Part shown: piece after piece, positions 1-7,725 of the stretch
Layout: each line of letters starts with the position of its first letter
Numbering within the stretch: position 1 is the stretch's first letter
DNA from: Haloferax larsenii JCM 13917
GTDB lineage: Archaea; Halobacteriota; Halobacteria; Halobacteriales; Haloferacaceae
Assembly (NCBI RefSeq): GCF_000336955.1
Contig: NZ_AOLI01000006.1
Span: 244,039 to 278,923, forward strand
Length of the DNA stretch: 34,885 bases
Direction: 5' to 3'
Translations under genes and position numbers: made by a program
Notes under the pieces: model-generated
Told to the model about the DNA's origin: nothing
Databases searched by the model: none
What the model saw: only the letters and a program-made list of their open reading frames with translations

Positions 1-610
1 AGCGGTCTCTCGGTAGATTAATCTCTCGGACGGATTCGTCGAAATTTCTCCTTTCGATAACGAATCGATAGATATTGCTCGATAAATTCGCGCACCACAA
101 TCTGATTTCGCCCCTCTCATCTTCGGCGTGAACAAACTCTCGAACAATTATCGACCCGCTTACTTCGAGAGCGAGTTCGTGACGAACGCGACTTGCGGGA
201 CATCGAGAATCATTTCTAAAGGTATCCTCTGCAATTCACGAAAGTTGGACGAGCGTGAAATTTATATTCTCAGACCACTAGTATACGTACTGGAGCGCGA
301 CTCGCGCGTCGGGTGTTATTTTGGCCCGGGACAGGGAGTCCACGAGTCACCCAGCCGGAGGCGCGCTCAGGAGTCACGTATACAGCGGCCACGAGTCCTC
401 ACGAGGACACTGGTTCGCTGTGGTGGTGGTACGGTGGCTCTCGAACCTTCCAGACGACCACTTCACTATTGGTGGGGCGGTCAGTTGCCATCCAGCATTG
501 GTGTTGCAGCCAACGGCGTCCCCTCGCTTCGGTCCTCAGTCGCGGTCTGATTGTCCTCGCGTGCGATGCCCTCCTCGAAGCGCCCCGGTGGATGGGTTTC
601 CGGGGCGTAA
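1..610. other. gene-poor AT-richer leading region
   Basis: No reading frame here has the acidic composition and third-position GC bias of the other genes in the window. The first 300 bases are visibly richer in A and T than the rest. A TATA-like run lies at 259-270 and a second TTATTTTGG-like run at about 315-323, but no convincing ORF follows either. A 6-bp perfect hairpin (GTCCTC, AC, GAGGAC) is at 395-408. It could be the upstream regulatory region of a gene beyond the left edge, a small non-coding RNA locus, or decayed sequence; I cannot tell which. Confidence 0.5.
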
Positions 611-621
611 CTACTTTATAT
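611..621 (+). promoter_or_regulatory. TATA-like box of winged-helix gene
   Basis: ACTTTATATGC lies about 30 bases upstream of the ATG at 646. That is the spacing expected of a haloarchaeal promoter giving a leaderless or nearly leaderless mRNA, and it supports the chosen start. Confidence 0.6.
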
Positions 622-645
622 GCACTCTCGGAGAAATGAATCACG

Positions 646-990
646 ATGGACGGACCCGTGTCGAGCGACGACCTACTCGACATTCTCGGTGACACCGAAG
701 GGAGGGCACTTCTCACTGCGCTCCGGCGCGAACCACAGTCAGCGAAAGAACTCGCATCGACCACCGACCTGTCGCTTCCGACCGTCTACCGCCGACTCGA
801 CAAACTGACCACGCGCGGACTCGTCGACTCGACGACCGAGGTCGAAGCAGATGGAACACATTACCGACGGTACGAGTGTTCGTTCGACGAGGCAGTCATC
901 ACACTGACGACAGACGGTTTTTCGACCGAACTCTCGCTCGATGGTGAGGCCATCGATTCGGGAGACGCAGACGGGCGACCTACCGAGTAA
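646..990 (+). CDS. winged-helix (ArsR-like) transcriptional regulator
   Basis: A 114-residue acidic protein. Residues about 8-60 form a winged helix: DDLLDILGDTEGRALL is the first helix, SAKELASTTDLSLPTVYRRLDKL the helix-turn-helix with recognition helix, and TRGLVDST the turn into the wing. This pattern belongs to the ArsR-type HTH regulators that are abundant in haloarchaea. The C-terminal half (TEVEADGTHYRRYECSFDEAVITL) would form the wing and a dimerisation strand. There are no clustered cysteines, so a metal sensor of the classic ArsR kind is unlikely. The ATG is supported by a TATA-like box at 611-621. The ligand and targets are unknown. A palindrome lies 47 bases past its stop, before the next promoter, and is a possible target site (inference). 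Confidence 0.75.
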   Translation: MDGPVSSDDLLDILGDTEGRALLTALRREPQSAKELASTTDLSLPTVYRRLDKLTTRGLVDSTTEVEADGTHYRRYECSFDEAVITLTTDGFSTELSLDGEAIDSGDADGRPTE

Positions 991-1037
991 GTGGGAAATC
1001 GGTAGGAGTGAACAAGTCTAACGCGGTCGCTGACGGG

Positions 1038-1050
1038 TTTGTTCAACAAA
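1038..1050. repeat. 13-bp palindrome, operator-like
   Basis: TTTGTT C AACAAA is a perfect 6-bp inverted repeat with one central base. It lies between the regulator stop at 990 and the next TATA box near 1100. The symmetric form and its place upstream of a promoter suggest a dimeric protein site; nothing in the sequence proves it. Confidence 0.35.
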
Positions 1051-1095
1051 TTGAAGCAAATTTGGCCGATTCTCAGTTCGAGAAATTCCACCTCT

Positions 1096-1106
1096 ACATT
1101 TATACC
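1096..1106 (+). promoter_or_regulatory. TATA box of leaderless mini-ORF transcript
   Basis: ACATTTATACC is centred 27 bases upstream of the ATG at 1129, but 92 bases upstream of the next gene's ATG at 1194. The spacing points to transcription starting at the mini-ORF start codon. Confidence 0.6.
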
Positions 1107-1128
1107 GGTAACTGACTATCAGGAATCC

Positions 1129-1197
1129 ATGAATAGTCCAGGCGCGCGCTCCGGGCAGGGAGACGCGCAGCGTCAGGGCACGGGGGTTGAGTTATGA
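1129..1197 (+). CDS. short leaderless upstream ORF (22 aa)
   Basis: ATG at 1129 opens a 22-codon frame that ends in TGA at 1195-1197. This stop overlaps the ATG of the following gene as ATGA (1194-1197), the same coupling overlap seen in the transporter and dap operons of this window. The peptide begins MNSPGARSGQGD, is hydrophilic and rich in G and Q, and resembles no family I know. A TATA box lies exactly 27 bases upstream, so the mRNA should begin at this ATG. It may be a genuine microprotein or a leader peptide whose translation delivers ribosomes to the 140-residue gene. A chance ORF remains possible. Confidence 0.45.
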   Translation: MNSPGARSGQGDAQRQGTGVEL

Positions 1198-1616
1198 TAA
1201 TCGATCCGGCGCGGATGGCATCCGTGAACGGACCGGGACCAGACAGCGACGTCGCGATGGATGCAATCAACGAGACAGCACAAGGGGATGTCTCGTTGGT
1301 CGCCATCTATGGTGCGACGTCGTTCAATCTCTTCCACGTGGGAGAGTCCGTTCGTCGGTCGTTCGGGAGTAAAGCCGAACTCATCGACCATCTGAGTGAC
1401 CTCGCCGAAGAGACACGGCGAGAGTTCATGGAGCGCGGCCTGTTCTCCGGACTCAGTCCGGTGCAAAACAGTGTCGAGTACCAGTTCGACGAGAAAGACG
1501 GCCACGGAGTCCTCCAAGTGTACTGTGGCGGCCGCGGAATGTTACTGTTCGTGGACCCAGACGAGGACGTCGAACCCCTCGTTCGGACGGCGTCTCAGTT
1601 GCTCGGCGGAATGTAA
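1194..1616 (+). CDS. uncharacterised haloarchaeal protein (140 aa)
   Basis: I cannot assign a function. The protein is soluble and acidic, with no signal peptide or membrane segment. The middle region has alternating hydrophobic residues (VSLVAIYGATSFNLFHVGESVRRSFGS, then a helix ELIDHLSDLAEETRREFMERG) and the C-terminal part has strands HGVLQVYCGGRGMLLFV followed by a helix. This suggests a compact alpha/beta fold, similar in style to the many haloarchaea-only families of unknown function. The ATG at 1194 is chosen because it overlaps the stop of the mini-ORF at 1129-1197; Met at 1218 or 1257 could be used instead. A strong hairpin follows its stop at 1624-1640. Confidence 0.6.
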   Translation: MIIDPARMASVNGPGPDSDVAMDAINETAQGDVSLVAIYGATSFNLFHVGESVRRSFGSKAELIDHLSDLAEETRREFMERGLFSGLSPVQNSVEYQFDEKDGHGVLQVYCGGRGMLLFVDPDEDVEPLVRTASQLLGGM

Positions 1617-1623
1617 CTCCACT

Positions 1624-1640
1624 GGGACCGTTTCGGTCCC
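1624..1640 (+). terminator. 3' hairpin after the 140-aa gene
   Basis: GGGACCG TTT CGGTCCC is a perfect 7-bp stem with a 3-nt loop starting 8 bases after the stop at 1616. There is no T-run directly after it, so it may be an RNA-stabilising or processing element rather than a true terminator. Confidence 0.4.
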
Positions 1641-1666
1641 AAACCCAAGTTATCCTCCTGAGAGTA

Positions 1667-1714
1667 ACAACTCTCACGTCGGCCGTTTAGTGACAACTCT
1701 CACGTCGGCCGTTT
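1667..1714. repeat. 22-bp direct repeat, two copies
   Basis: ACAACTCTCACGTCGGCCGT followed by TT occurs at 1667-1688 and again, identical, at 1693-1714, giving a 26-bp period. The region is non-coding, between the hairpin at 1624-1640 and the hpt promoter. It may be a recent tandem duplication or paired binding sites. Confidence 0.7.
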
Positions 1715-1830
1715 TGTGAGCGGCGTACCGCCGGTTTGAGTGGCTACGACGGCGTATCTCACCGTCGAGGCGTGCGTGAGTCGATACCGTCCATCGTGGG
1801 TCAGCCTCTCCGTGAGACCGCGAACCGCCA

Positions 1831-1840
1831 CATTTTATGC
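1831..1840 (+). promoter_or_regulatory. TATA box of hpt
   Basis: CATTTTATGC is centred about 27 bases upstream of the ATG at 1862, which predicts a leaderless mRNA and argues against longer N-terminal extensions in this frame. Confidence 0.6.
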
Positions 1841-1861
1841 CGAACACCGGGAACGGGCGTC

Positions 1862-2428
1862 ATGGACCAGTTGCGTCAGTCCCTTCTCGACGCGCCGATC
1901 ATCGAAAAAGGCGATTACGAGTACTTCGTGCATCCCATCAGCGACGGGGTTCCGATGCTCAAGCCCGGGCTCCTCCGTGAAATCGTCATCAAGATCATCC
2001 GCAAGGCCAACCTCGAAGACGTCGACAAAATCGTCACGCCCGCAGCGATGGGGATTCACATCTCCACCGCCGTGTCGCTCATGACCGACATTCCGCTCGT
2101 CGTCATCCGAAAGCGCGAGTACGGTCTCGACGGTGAGGTCTCGCTCCACCAGCAGACCGGGTACTCCGAGGGCGACATGTTCATCAACGACGTCAACGAG
2201 GGCGACCGCGTCCTCGTCCTCGACGACGTGCTCTCGACGGGTGGCACGATGAAGGCCGTCCTCGACGCGCTCGACCACATCGGTGCGGACGTCGTCGACA
2301 CCGTGGCAATCATCAAGAAGGCCGGGCCGAACGAACTCGACGACTCCGGCCACCACGTCAAGACGCTCATCAACGTCACCGTCGAAGACGGCGAAGTCGT
2401 CATCGTCGACCAACACGGCGACGACTGA
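1862..2428 (+). CDS. hpt: hypoxanthine/guanine phosphoribosyltransferase family protein
   Basis: A 188-residue purine salvage enzyme of the type I phosphoribosyltransferase fold. It would transfer the phosphoribosyl group of PRPP to hypoxanthine and guanine, or to adenine if it has APRT-like specificity. The PRPP loop is clear: [13 protein letters not shown] at about residues 117-129. Upstream, [17 protein letters not shown] and [12 protein letters not shown] fit the archaeal HPRT/APRT-like group. The open frame continues upstream to 1736, but the TATA box at 1831-1840 lies inside that extension, so ATG 1862 is preferred. It appears monocistronic, with a short T-run after the stop. Haloarchaea carry more than one HGPRTase-like paralogue, so the exact base used is uncertain. 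Confidence 0.85.
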   Translation: MDQLRQSLLDAPIIEKGDYEYFVHPISDGVPMLKPGLLREIVIKIIRKANLEDVDKIVTPAAMGIHISTAVSLMTDIPLVVIRKREYGLDGEVSLHQQTGYSEGDMFINDVNEGDRVLVLDDVLSTGGTMKAVLDALDHIGADVVDTVAIIKKAGPNELDDSGHHVKTLINVTVEDGEVVIVDQHGDD

Positions 2429-2435
2429 AGCGCGG

Positions 2436-2444
2436 ACTTTTTCC
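2436..2444 (+). terminator. oligo-T terminator after hpt
   Basis: ACTTTTTCC follows the hpt stop by about 10 bases, and a second T-rich stretch (CACTTTGTATTT) comes next. Short T-runs without a stem are typical archaeal termination signals. Confidence 0.4.
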
Positions 2445-2598
2445 TCACTTTGTATTTACGGAATATAGATACATCGCCGATTGAGACATCGTCGTCTCGG
2501 TTGAATCGAGTTTATCACTTCTTTGGCCTCAATTAAATAGTTCATTCGTTTTCGAAGACAGCTTCGGGGTGTCGGTGTCATACCATAAATAATCGAAG

Positions 2599-2608
2599 GT
2601 TATTTACA
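2599..2608 (+). promoter_or_regulatory. TATA box of the ABC importer operon
   Basis: GTTATTTACA is centred about 27 bases upstream of ATG 2630. The whole 2445-2629 spacer is AT-rich with no ORF of note. The position selects ATG 2630 over the TTG at 2612 as the start of the binding-protein gene. Confidence 0.65.
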
Positions 2609-2629
2609 TTATTGACTGTCAGTGACGAT

Positions 2630-4501
2630 ATGGCATCACGTAACAATGTCAATCTAGATAGACGGTCACTCCTTCGGACGCTTGGTGCGGGTGGAATTGT
2701 CGGTCTTGCAGGATGTACTGGTGGGAACGACGACACCACGACCACCGCTGGCGACGGCGGTGGCGGTGGTGGCGGCGATTCGACCGCGACGCCCGCCGAG
2801 GACCTCGGTGACACCTTGGTCGGACCCGACGGCGAACAGGTCTCGCTGAGCATGGTCTACAGCACGGGCAGCGAGACGACCAAGACCATCGCCCAGTTCA
2901 TGAAACAGGAGTACGGGAAGATGGGAATCGGTGTCGAGTTGACGGGTGTTCCGTTCAACACGATGCTGTCGAAGTACGCCCAGAACACGTACAAACCCGA
3001 AGACGGCGAGGAACGCTCTTCGTTCAACGCCGGCCCGCGCGACGAGGCCACGAGCCAAGAGCAGTGGGACCTCATGCTCGGCATCGGCTTCAACTCCTAT
3101 CCCCGAACGCCGACCTCGATTCGACCCTTCTGGACGAGCGAGAAGAAGCGAAAACAGTCTACGGTCAACTTCTACGGCTATCGCCCGAGCGAGGACATCG
3201 CGGGCATGCTCGACGAAGCATCCCAGGAGACTGACGAGGCAAAGCGTCAGGAACTCCTCGCCAATGTCTTCGGCGTCCTCAGCCACGACCAACCGGTGAA
3301 CTTCTACGAGTTCTCCGTGGACCTCAACGGCTTCCAGAAGGACGTGCAGGGTATCAAACCCGGTCAAAGCATCGGATACAATTACCAGCAGTACTTCCGT
3401 GGCGAATCCGGTGGCTCGGCGACGATGTCCGGCGGCTACAGTTACGGTGCGGGTACGGACGCCAAGACGCTCAACCCGATTCGCATCAACGACGAGTCGT
3501 CTTCGGACCGTCTCGGGCTCACGCTCGACGGAGCGTACTCGTTCGACAACAACAACGAAGTCGTCTACCGATGGGTCGAGTCCATCGACACCGACGACAA
3601 GCAGAACTACGAGTTCACCCTCCGCGACAACCTCCAGTGGGGTGGCGACTACGGCCAGATGACCGCCGACGACTGGGTGTACTACATCAAGGAAGTCCAT
3701 CAGGCCGAGGACAACTGGGCGGGCGACGTGAACCAGTCCAAATGGTTCCGTGGCGAAGAGCCAATCCCGGTCGAGAAGACGGGGAAACTGAGCTTCGAAA
3801 TCCAGCTCCCCGAAGTCGACCCGGCGTTCATCAAGAAACCCATCATGTGGGGTGCGATGTGCCTGCCGAAGGGTCTCGTCGAGGAGTACCGCGACATGGA
3901 CGACGGCGGCAACAAACTCAACCAATCGACGGCGATTCAGGAGATTACTTACTCCGGCAACCTCGGACCGTACACCTTCGAGCGCTGGGACCGAGAGTCC
4001 GTGTTCGTCGCCAAGCGCAACGAGGACTACTACCTCCGCGACGTCGAGGGCTACGACGGCACGCCAAACTTCGAGGAGTACAAGTACCAAGTGTTCGGCG
4101 AGCAGTCGACTCGACTGTCGGCGTTCGAGACTGGCGAAATCGACCAGTTGATGCTCCCCTCCTCGAAGGCGAAGAAGTTCGAAGACCTCTCGTCGACGAA
4201 GGTCATCCAGACGCCCAACGCGTTCTGTTCGATTCTCGCGTACAACCAGCGCGCCAACGGCTGGGACCAACTGCGCACCCGCGAAGTCCGCAAGGCGCTC
4301 TCGCTGGGTGTGAACAAGAAGACCATCGTCGAGAACATCGACCGTGGCTACGCCAAGGTCGCGCACACGCACCAGCCTGAATACTCCGACTGGTTCGACG
4401 ACTCGAAGGTCGAAAAGACCGGCATCGGCGAGAACTACGGCGCTGCGCAAGCCAAACAGATGCTCGCCGACAACCTGTCGGGCGACTACAAATTCGAGTG
4501 A
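2630..4501 (+). CDS. ABC importer substrate-binding lipoprotein, circularly permuted (family 5)
   Basis: A 623-residue extracellular solute-binding lipoprotein of the peptide/nickel (SBP_bac_5) family. It has a twin-arginine signal (RR at 11-12), a lipobox LAGC with the lipidated Cys29, and a Thr/Gly/Asp-rich linker (30-62). The order of the body is unusual. Residues about 65-255 match what is normally the C-terminal third of DppA/OppA (PDGEQVSLSMVYS, a lobe with Q-Y-G-K-M-G-I-G-V-E-L, then ETDEAKRQELL and FQKDVQGIKPG). Residues 268-623 match the normal N-terminal two thirds (AGTDAKTLNP, YEFTLRDNLQW, MTADDWVYY, GPYTFERW, VRKALSLGVNKKTIVENI, AKQMLADN). The protein ends just where the first block would normally continue. 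It is the first gene of the operon; the likely ligand is a peptide, by family only. Confidence 0.88.
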   Translation: MASRNNVNLDRRSLLRTLGAGGIVGLAGCTGGNDDTTTTAGDGGGGGGGDSTATPAEDLGDTLVGPDGEQVSLSMVYSTGSETTKTIAQFMKQEYGKMGIGVELTGVPFNTMLSKYAQNTYKPEDGEERSSFNAGPRDEATSQEQWDLMLGIGFNSYPRTPTSIRPFWTSEKKRKQSTVNFYGYRPSEDIAGMLDEASQETDEAKRQELLANVFGVLSHDQPVNFYEFSVDLNGFQKDVQGIKPGQSIGYNYQQYFRGESGGSATMSGGYSYGAGTDAKTLNPIRINDESSSDRLGLTLDGAYSFDNNNEVVYRWVESIDTDDKQNYEFTLRDNLQWGGDYGQMTADDWVYYIKEVHQAEDNWAGDVNQSKWFRGEEPIPVEKTGKLSFEIQLPEVDPAFIKKPIMWGAMCLPKGLVEEYRDMDDGGNKLNQSTAIQEITYSGNLGPYTFERWDRESVFVAKRNEDYYLRDVEGYDGTPNFEEYKYQVFGEQSTRLSAFETGEIDQLMLPSSKAKKFEDLSSTKVIQTPNAFCSILAYNQRANGWDQLRTREVRKALSLGVNKKTIVENIDRGYAKVAHTHQPEYSDWFDDSKVEKTGIGENYGAAQAKQMLADNLSGDYKFE

Positions 4502-4505
4502 ATCT

Positions 4506-4510
4506 GGAGG
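4506..4510 (+). promoter_or_regulatory. Shine-Dalgarno of first permease
   Basis: GGAGG sits 7 bases before ATG 4518, in the 16-base gap after the binding-protein stop. It decides the start of the permease gene within a frame that is open far upstream. Confidence 0.6.
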
Positions 4511-4517
4511 GTCCCCG

Positions 4518-5492
4518 ATGAGCATGCATTGGTACGTCGCTCGCCGCGTCGCGTGGGCAGTGATTGCGACGTATCTCATCTTGAGTATCACCTTTGGCCT
4601 CCTTGCCGTCGCTCCCGGTGACGGCCAGACGGCCTTCGCGTTCAAAGCCGCGACCCAAGGTGGCGACGTGGACGAGGCACAGGAGACGTTCGACGAGATT
4701 ACCGGCCGCGACGAACCGCTGTTGACCCGGTACAAGAACTACATGGTGAACATGGCGACGCTCAACTGGGGGTGGTCGTTCACGCGGAACCAACCGGTGT
4801 TAGACGCCATCGCCCAGGCGTACCCCTACTCGTTGATGTACGCCGTTCCAGCGACGCTTATCTCCATCATCGCCGGGTACGCAATCGGGCTGTATTCGGC
4901 GACTCACCAGTACACGCTGACCGACTACTTCGGGACGTTCACAGCCTTCTTCGGCATCAGCATCCCGAACTTCTGGTTCGGTATCATGTTGATACTGGTG
5001 TTCGCCGTGGACTTGGGGTGGTTACCCAGTTACTACCAAACAGGACGGGGTGTCTGGACGGTTGCGAACGCCAAGCAACTCATCTTGCCAATCATCGTCC
5101 TCTCGACTGGAGCCATCGCCGGCAACATGCGCTACTCCCGCGCTGAGGCGCTGGAGTACGTCCACGCCGACTTCGTGAAGACGGCGCGGGCGAAGGGCGC
5201 AGACGACTGGCGCGTCCTCGTCCGGCACATCTTCAGACCGGCGCTCGTGCCGCTCATGACCATCTTGGTCGCCGACATCCTCGGCCTGCTGTTCGCCGGG
5301 GCGTACATCACGGAGGTGGTCTTCCAGATTCCCGGTCTCGGGCTGTTGAGTTACAAAGCGATTATCCAACAGGACACGGCGCTCGTCATGGCGACGACGC
5401 TCATCCCGGTGTTCATCGCAATCATCGGGAATCTCGTCCAAGACATCGCCTACACCGTGTTGGACCCGCGAATCAGCTACGGTGACCGATAA
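4518..5492 (+). CDS. dppB: ABC importer permease, DppB type
   Basis: A 324-residue inner-membrane permease of the peptide/nickel transporter family. It has a first membrane helix at about 10-33 (VAWAVIATYLILSITFGLL), a long extracytoplasmic loop, and five further helices. The EAA loop that contacts the ATPases is EALEYVHADFVKTARAKGAD. The C-terminal motif IPGLGLLSYKAI...D is typical of DppB. Start ATG 4518 follows a GGAGG; Met at 4524 is a second option. Its stop overlaps the next start by one base (TAATG, 5490-5494). With the DppC-type partner it should form the translocation pore for the ligand delivered by the upstream lipoprotein. Confidence 0.9.
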   Translation: MSMHWYVARRVAWAVIATYLILSITFGLLAVAPGDGQTAFAFKAATQGGDVDEAQETFDEITGRDEPLLTRYKNYMVNMATLNWGWSFTRNQPVLDAIAQAYPYSLMYAVPATLISIIAGYAIGLYSATHQYTLTDYFGTFTAFFGISIPNFWFGIMLILVFAVDLGWLPSYYQTGRGVWTVANAKQLILPIIVLSTGAIAGNMRYSRAEALEYVHADFVKTARAKGADDWRVLVRHIFRPALVPLMTILVADILGLLFAGAYITEVVFQIPGLGLLSYKAIIQQDTALVMATTLIPVFIAIIGNLVQDIAYTVLDPRISYGDR

Positions 5493-6649
5493 TGGCGGCC
5501 GATACGCGCTCCGAGACGGCCGCAACCGAGCGATTCGAGGATGTTGACTGGGACGACGTCGGCGGACTCGGCTTCCCCCGGCGGACGCTGGCACTCGGTG
5601 TCTCTTCGTTGGCGTACCTCGTCGCAGTCGTCTACGACGTGTTCCTTACCGAGGATGCACTCGTCTCGGGGACGAACTGGCTGTTCCTCCTCACGCTCCT
5701 CGCGGGCGTGTTCTTCGTGGCGTGGCCGCTCGCCGAAAACCGCCGTCTGACGGCGTACTACTGGCGGCGATTCAAGAAGAACCGCGCTGCGGTCATCAGC
5801 GCCATCTACCTGCTCGTGGTGTTCGTCCTCGGGACGTTCGGGCCGATGCTCATCGCGAAACCCGAGTTGAACGTCCTCGCGGCGTATCAACCGCCGGTGT
5901 TCCTCAGCGTCGACTCCAGCGTCCCCACGAGTTGTGTCGGACAGGCCGCAGACGGACTGTGTCACGGAACGTGGAAGTACCCACTCGGGACGACCAGCGA
6001 CGGGAAAGGCATCGCCAGACTCGTCGTCTTCGGCATGCGCGTGAGCATGCAAGTCGGTCTCATCACCATGCTCATCGTCATCAGCATCGGGACCGTCGTC
6101 GGCACGTCGGCGGCGTACTTCTCCGGTCTCGTCGACGAACTGCTGATGCGCTACGTCGACATCCAGCAGACGTTCCCGACGTTCTTCCTGTTCCTCATCG
6201 TGACCTACCTGTTCAAGCCGAGTCTGTTCTTACTCATCACGATTTTCGGCTTCCTCGGGTGGGGTGGTATCGCCCGACTGGTTCGCTCCGAAGCGCTCCA
6301 GCGACGCGAAGAATCGTACATTCAGGCCGCCGAAAACGCCGGGGCCTCGGACGGATGGATAATCCGCCGACACCTGATGCCGAACGTGTCGAACACGGTC
6401 ATCACGGCCGCGACGCTTCTCATCCCGTCCTTTATCCTGTTCGAAGCGACGTTCGCGTTCCTCGGACTGACCGACCCCTCGACGCCGTCGTGGGGGCAGG
6501 TCATCTCCTCAGGCCGCGGCGACCTCGACAGCGCGTGGTGGATTGCGACCATCCCCGGCGTGTTCCTGTTTTTCACCGTGCTGGCGTTCAACTTCGTCGG
6601 CGACGCGTTGCGTGACGCGCTCGACCCACGCTCGGAGGGAGATGCATGA
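5492..6649 (+). CDS. dppC: ABC importer permease, DppC type, N-terminally extended
   Basis: A 385-residue permease, longer than usual DppC proteins (about 300). The extra N-terminal part has two additional membrane segments (about 32-50 and 63-81) before the normal first segment that follows [13 protein letters not shown] second oddity is the extracytoplasmic loop after that helix, which is lengthened and holds two cysteines ([15 protein letters not shown]) just before [12 protein letters not shown], the counterpart of the usual HPLGTD-GRD motif. They could form a disulphide outside the cell (inference). The EAA loop is [20 protein letters not shown]. It overlaps dppB by one base and the next gene by four (ATGA). 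Confidence 0.9.
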   Translation: MAADTRSETAATERFEDVDWDDVGGLGFPRRTLALGVSSLAYLVAVVYDVFLTEDALVSGTNWLFLLTLLAGVFFVAWPLAENRRLTAYYWRRFKKNRAAVISAIYLLVVFVLGTFGPMLIAKPELNVLAAYQPPVFLSVDSSVPTSCVGQAADGLCHGTWKYPLGTTSDGKGIARLVVFGMRVSMQVGLITMLIVISIGTVVGTSAAYFSGLVDELLMRYVDIQQTFPTFFLFLIVTYLFKPSLFLLITIFGFLGWGGIARLVRSEALQRREESYIQAAENAGASDGWIIRRHLMPNVSNTVITAATLLIPSFILFEATFAFLGLTDPSTPSWGQVISSGRGDLDSAWWIATIPGVFLFFTVLAFNFVGDALRDALDPRSEGDA

Positions 6650-7725
6650 CTGACCCACTTCTGTCTATCCGCGACCTGCACGTCCAGTTCAACACCGACG
6701 AAGGCACTGTTCGCGCCGTCGACGGCGTCTCCTTCGACGTCGCGCGCGGCGAGACGGTGTGTGTCGTCGGTGAGTCCGGGTCGGGGAAGACGGTCGCCTG
6801 CGAGTCCATCACGAAACTCATCCCGATGCCGCCGGGAGAAATCGCCGGCGGCGAGATTCTGTTCGACGGCGAAGACCTCACCGAGACGTCCGAAAAGCGC
6901 CTCGAAGACATTCGTGGCGGCCGAATCGCCCACGTCTTCCAGAATCCGCAGAGCGCGCTCAACCCGGTCTACCCGGTCGGGGCGCAAATCGTCGAAGCGA
7001 TTCGTCTCCACAGAGACGTGTCGAAAGAGGCAGCGCGCGACCGCGCTATCGACCTCCTCGACCGCGTCGGCATCCCGGAGGCGACCGCCCGCATCGACGA
7101 CTACCCCCACGAGTTCTCCGGCGGCATGAAACAGCGCGTGGTCATCGCCATGGCGCTGGCTGCCGACCCGGACCTCCTCATCGCCGACGAACCGACGACG
7201 GCGCTCGACGTGACGATTCAAGCGCAGATTCTCCGACTCCTCCGCGACCTGCAAGACGAGTTCGGAATGAGTATCGTCTTCGTCACCCACGACCTCGGCG
7301 TCGTCGCCGAAATCGCGGACCGAGTCGTCGTCATGTACTCGGGGAAGGTGATGGAGACCGGCCCCGTCTACGACGTGTTCGAACAGCCGTCGCACCCGTA
7401 CACGAAAGCTCTACTCGGGTGTCTCCCCGGACAGGGGAAGTCGATGGAACCCATCGGCGGCACGCTCCCCGACCCGAAGAACCCGCCCGCGGGGTGCCGA
7501 TTCCATCCGCGGTGTCCGCACGCGACTGCCGACTGTCGCACGGGCGACCATCCGGAACCGCTCGACGTGGGGACCGACCACGAAGCCGCCTGTGTGTACT
7601 ACGGTCCGGGATACGATGCCTCGGTCATCCAGAGCGACGCTGTCTCGGAGTCGACTGCGACCGATGGGGGTTCCGAGGGCGGAACGCCCGCAGACGCGAG
7701 CGAATCCGGAGGTGACGACCGATGA
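6646..7725 (+). CDS. dppD: ABC importer ATP-binding protein, DppD type
   Basis: A 359-residue cytoplasmic ATPase. All nucleotide-binding motifs are present: Walker A GESGSGKT (42-49), Q-loop Q99, signature FSGGM (157-161), Walker B LLIADE (177-182) and switch His215. The C-terminal oligopeptide-transporter extension has the usual four-cysteine cluster (C284, C290, C297, C316) seen in DppD/OppD proteins. A low-complexity acidic and serine-rich tail follows. Start and stop both overlap neighbours by ATGA, so the operon is translationally coupled. It should pair with the next ATPase as a heterodimer. Confidence 0.92.
   Translation: MTDPLLSIRDLHVQFNTDEGTVRAVDGVSFDVARGETVCVVGESGSGKTVACESITKLIPMPPGEIAGGEILFDGEDLTETSEKRLEDIRGGRIAHVFQNPQSALNPVYPVGAQIVEAIRLHRDVSKEAARDRAIDLLDRVGIPEATARIDDYPHEFSGGMKQRVVIAMALAADPDLLIADEPTTALDVTIQAQILRLLRDLQDEFGMSIVFVTHDLGVVAEIADRVVVMYSGKVMETGPVYDVFEQPSHPYTKALLGCLPGQGKSMEPIGGTLPDPKNPPAGCRFHPRCPHATADCRTGDHPEPLDVGTDHEAACVYYGPGYDASVIQSDAVSESTATDGGSEGGTPADASESGGDDR

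Noticed and set aside
128-550. A 140-codon frame in the left region
   Set aside because: Composition is unlike haloarchaeal proteins (many R, S, C and few acidic residues), there is no promoter spacing, and three overlapping frames in the same region are equally long.
300-600. Possible SRP RNA, RNase P RNA or tRNA in the left gap
   Set aside because: I found none of the conserved core motifs of these RNAs and no cloverleaf with a TTCGA loop; only an unclassified small RNA remains possible.
2666-4735. Long open frame antisense to the binding-protein gene (689 codons)
   Set aside because: High-GC haloarchaeal genes create long shadow frames on the other strand. The sense strand has clear SBP homology, a Tat lipobox and operon context; the antisense product is R- and V-rich with no motif.
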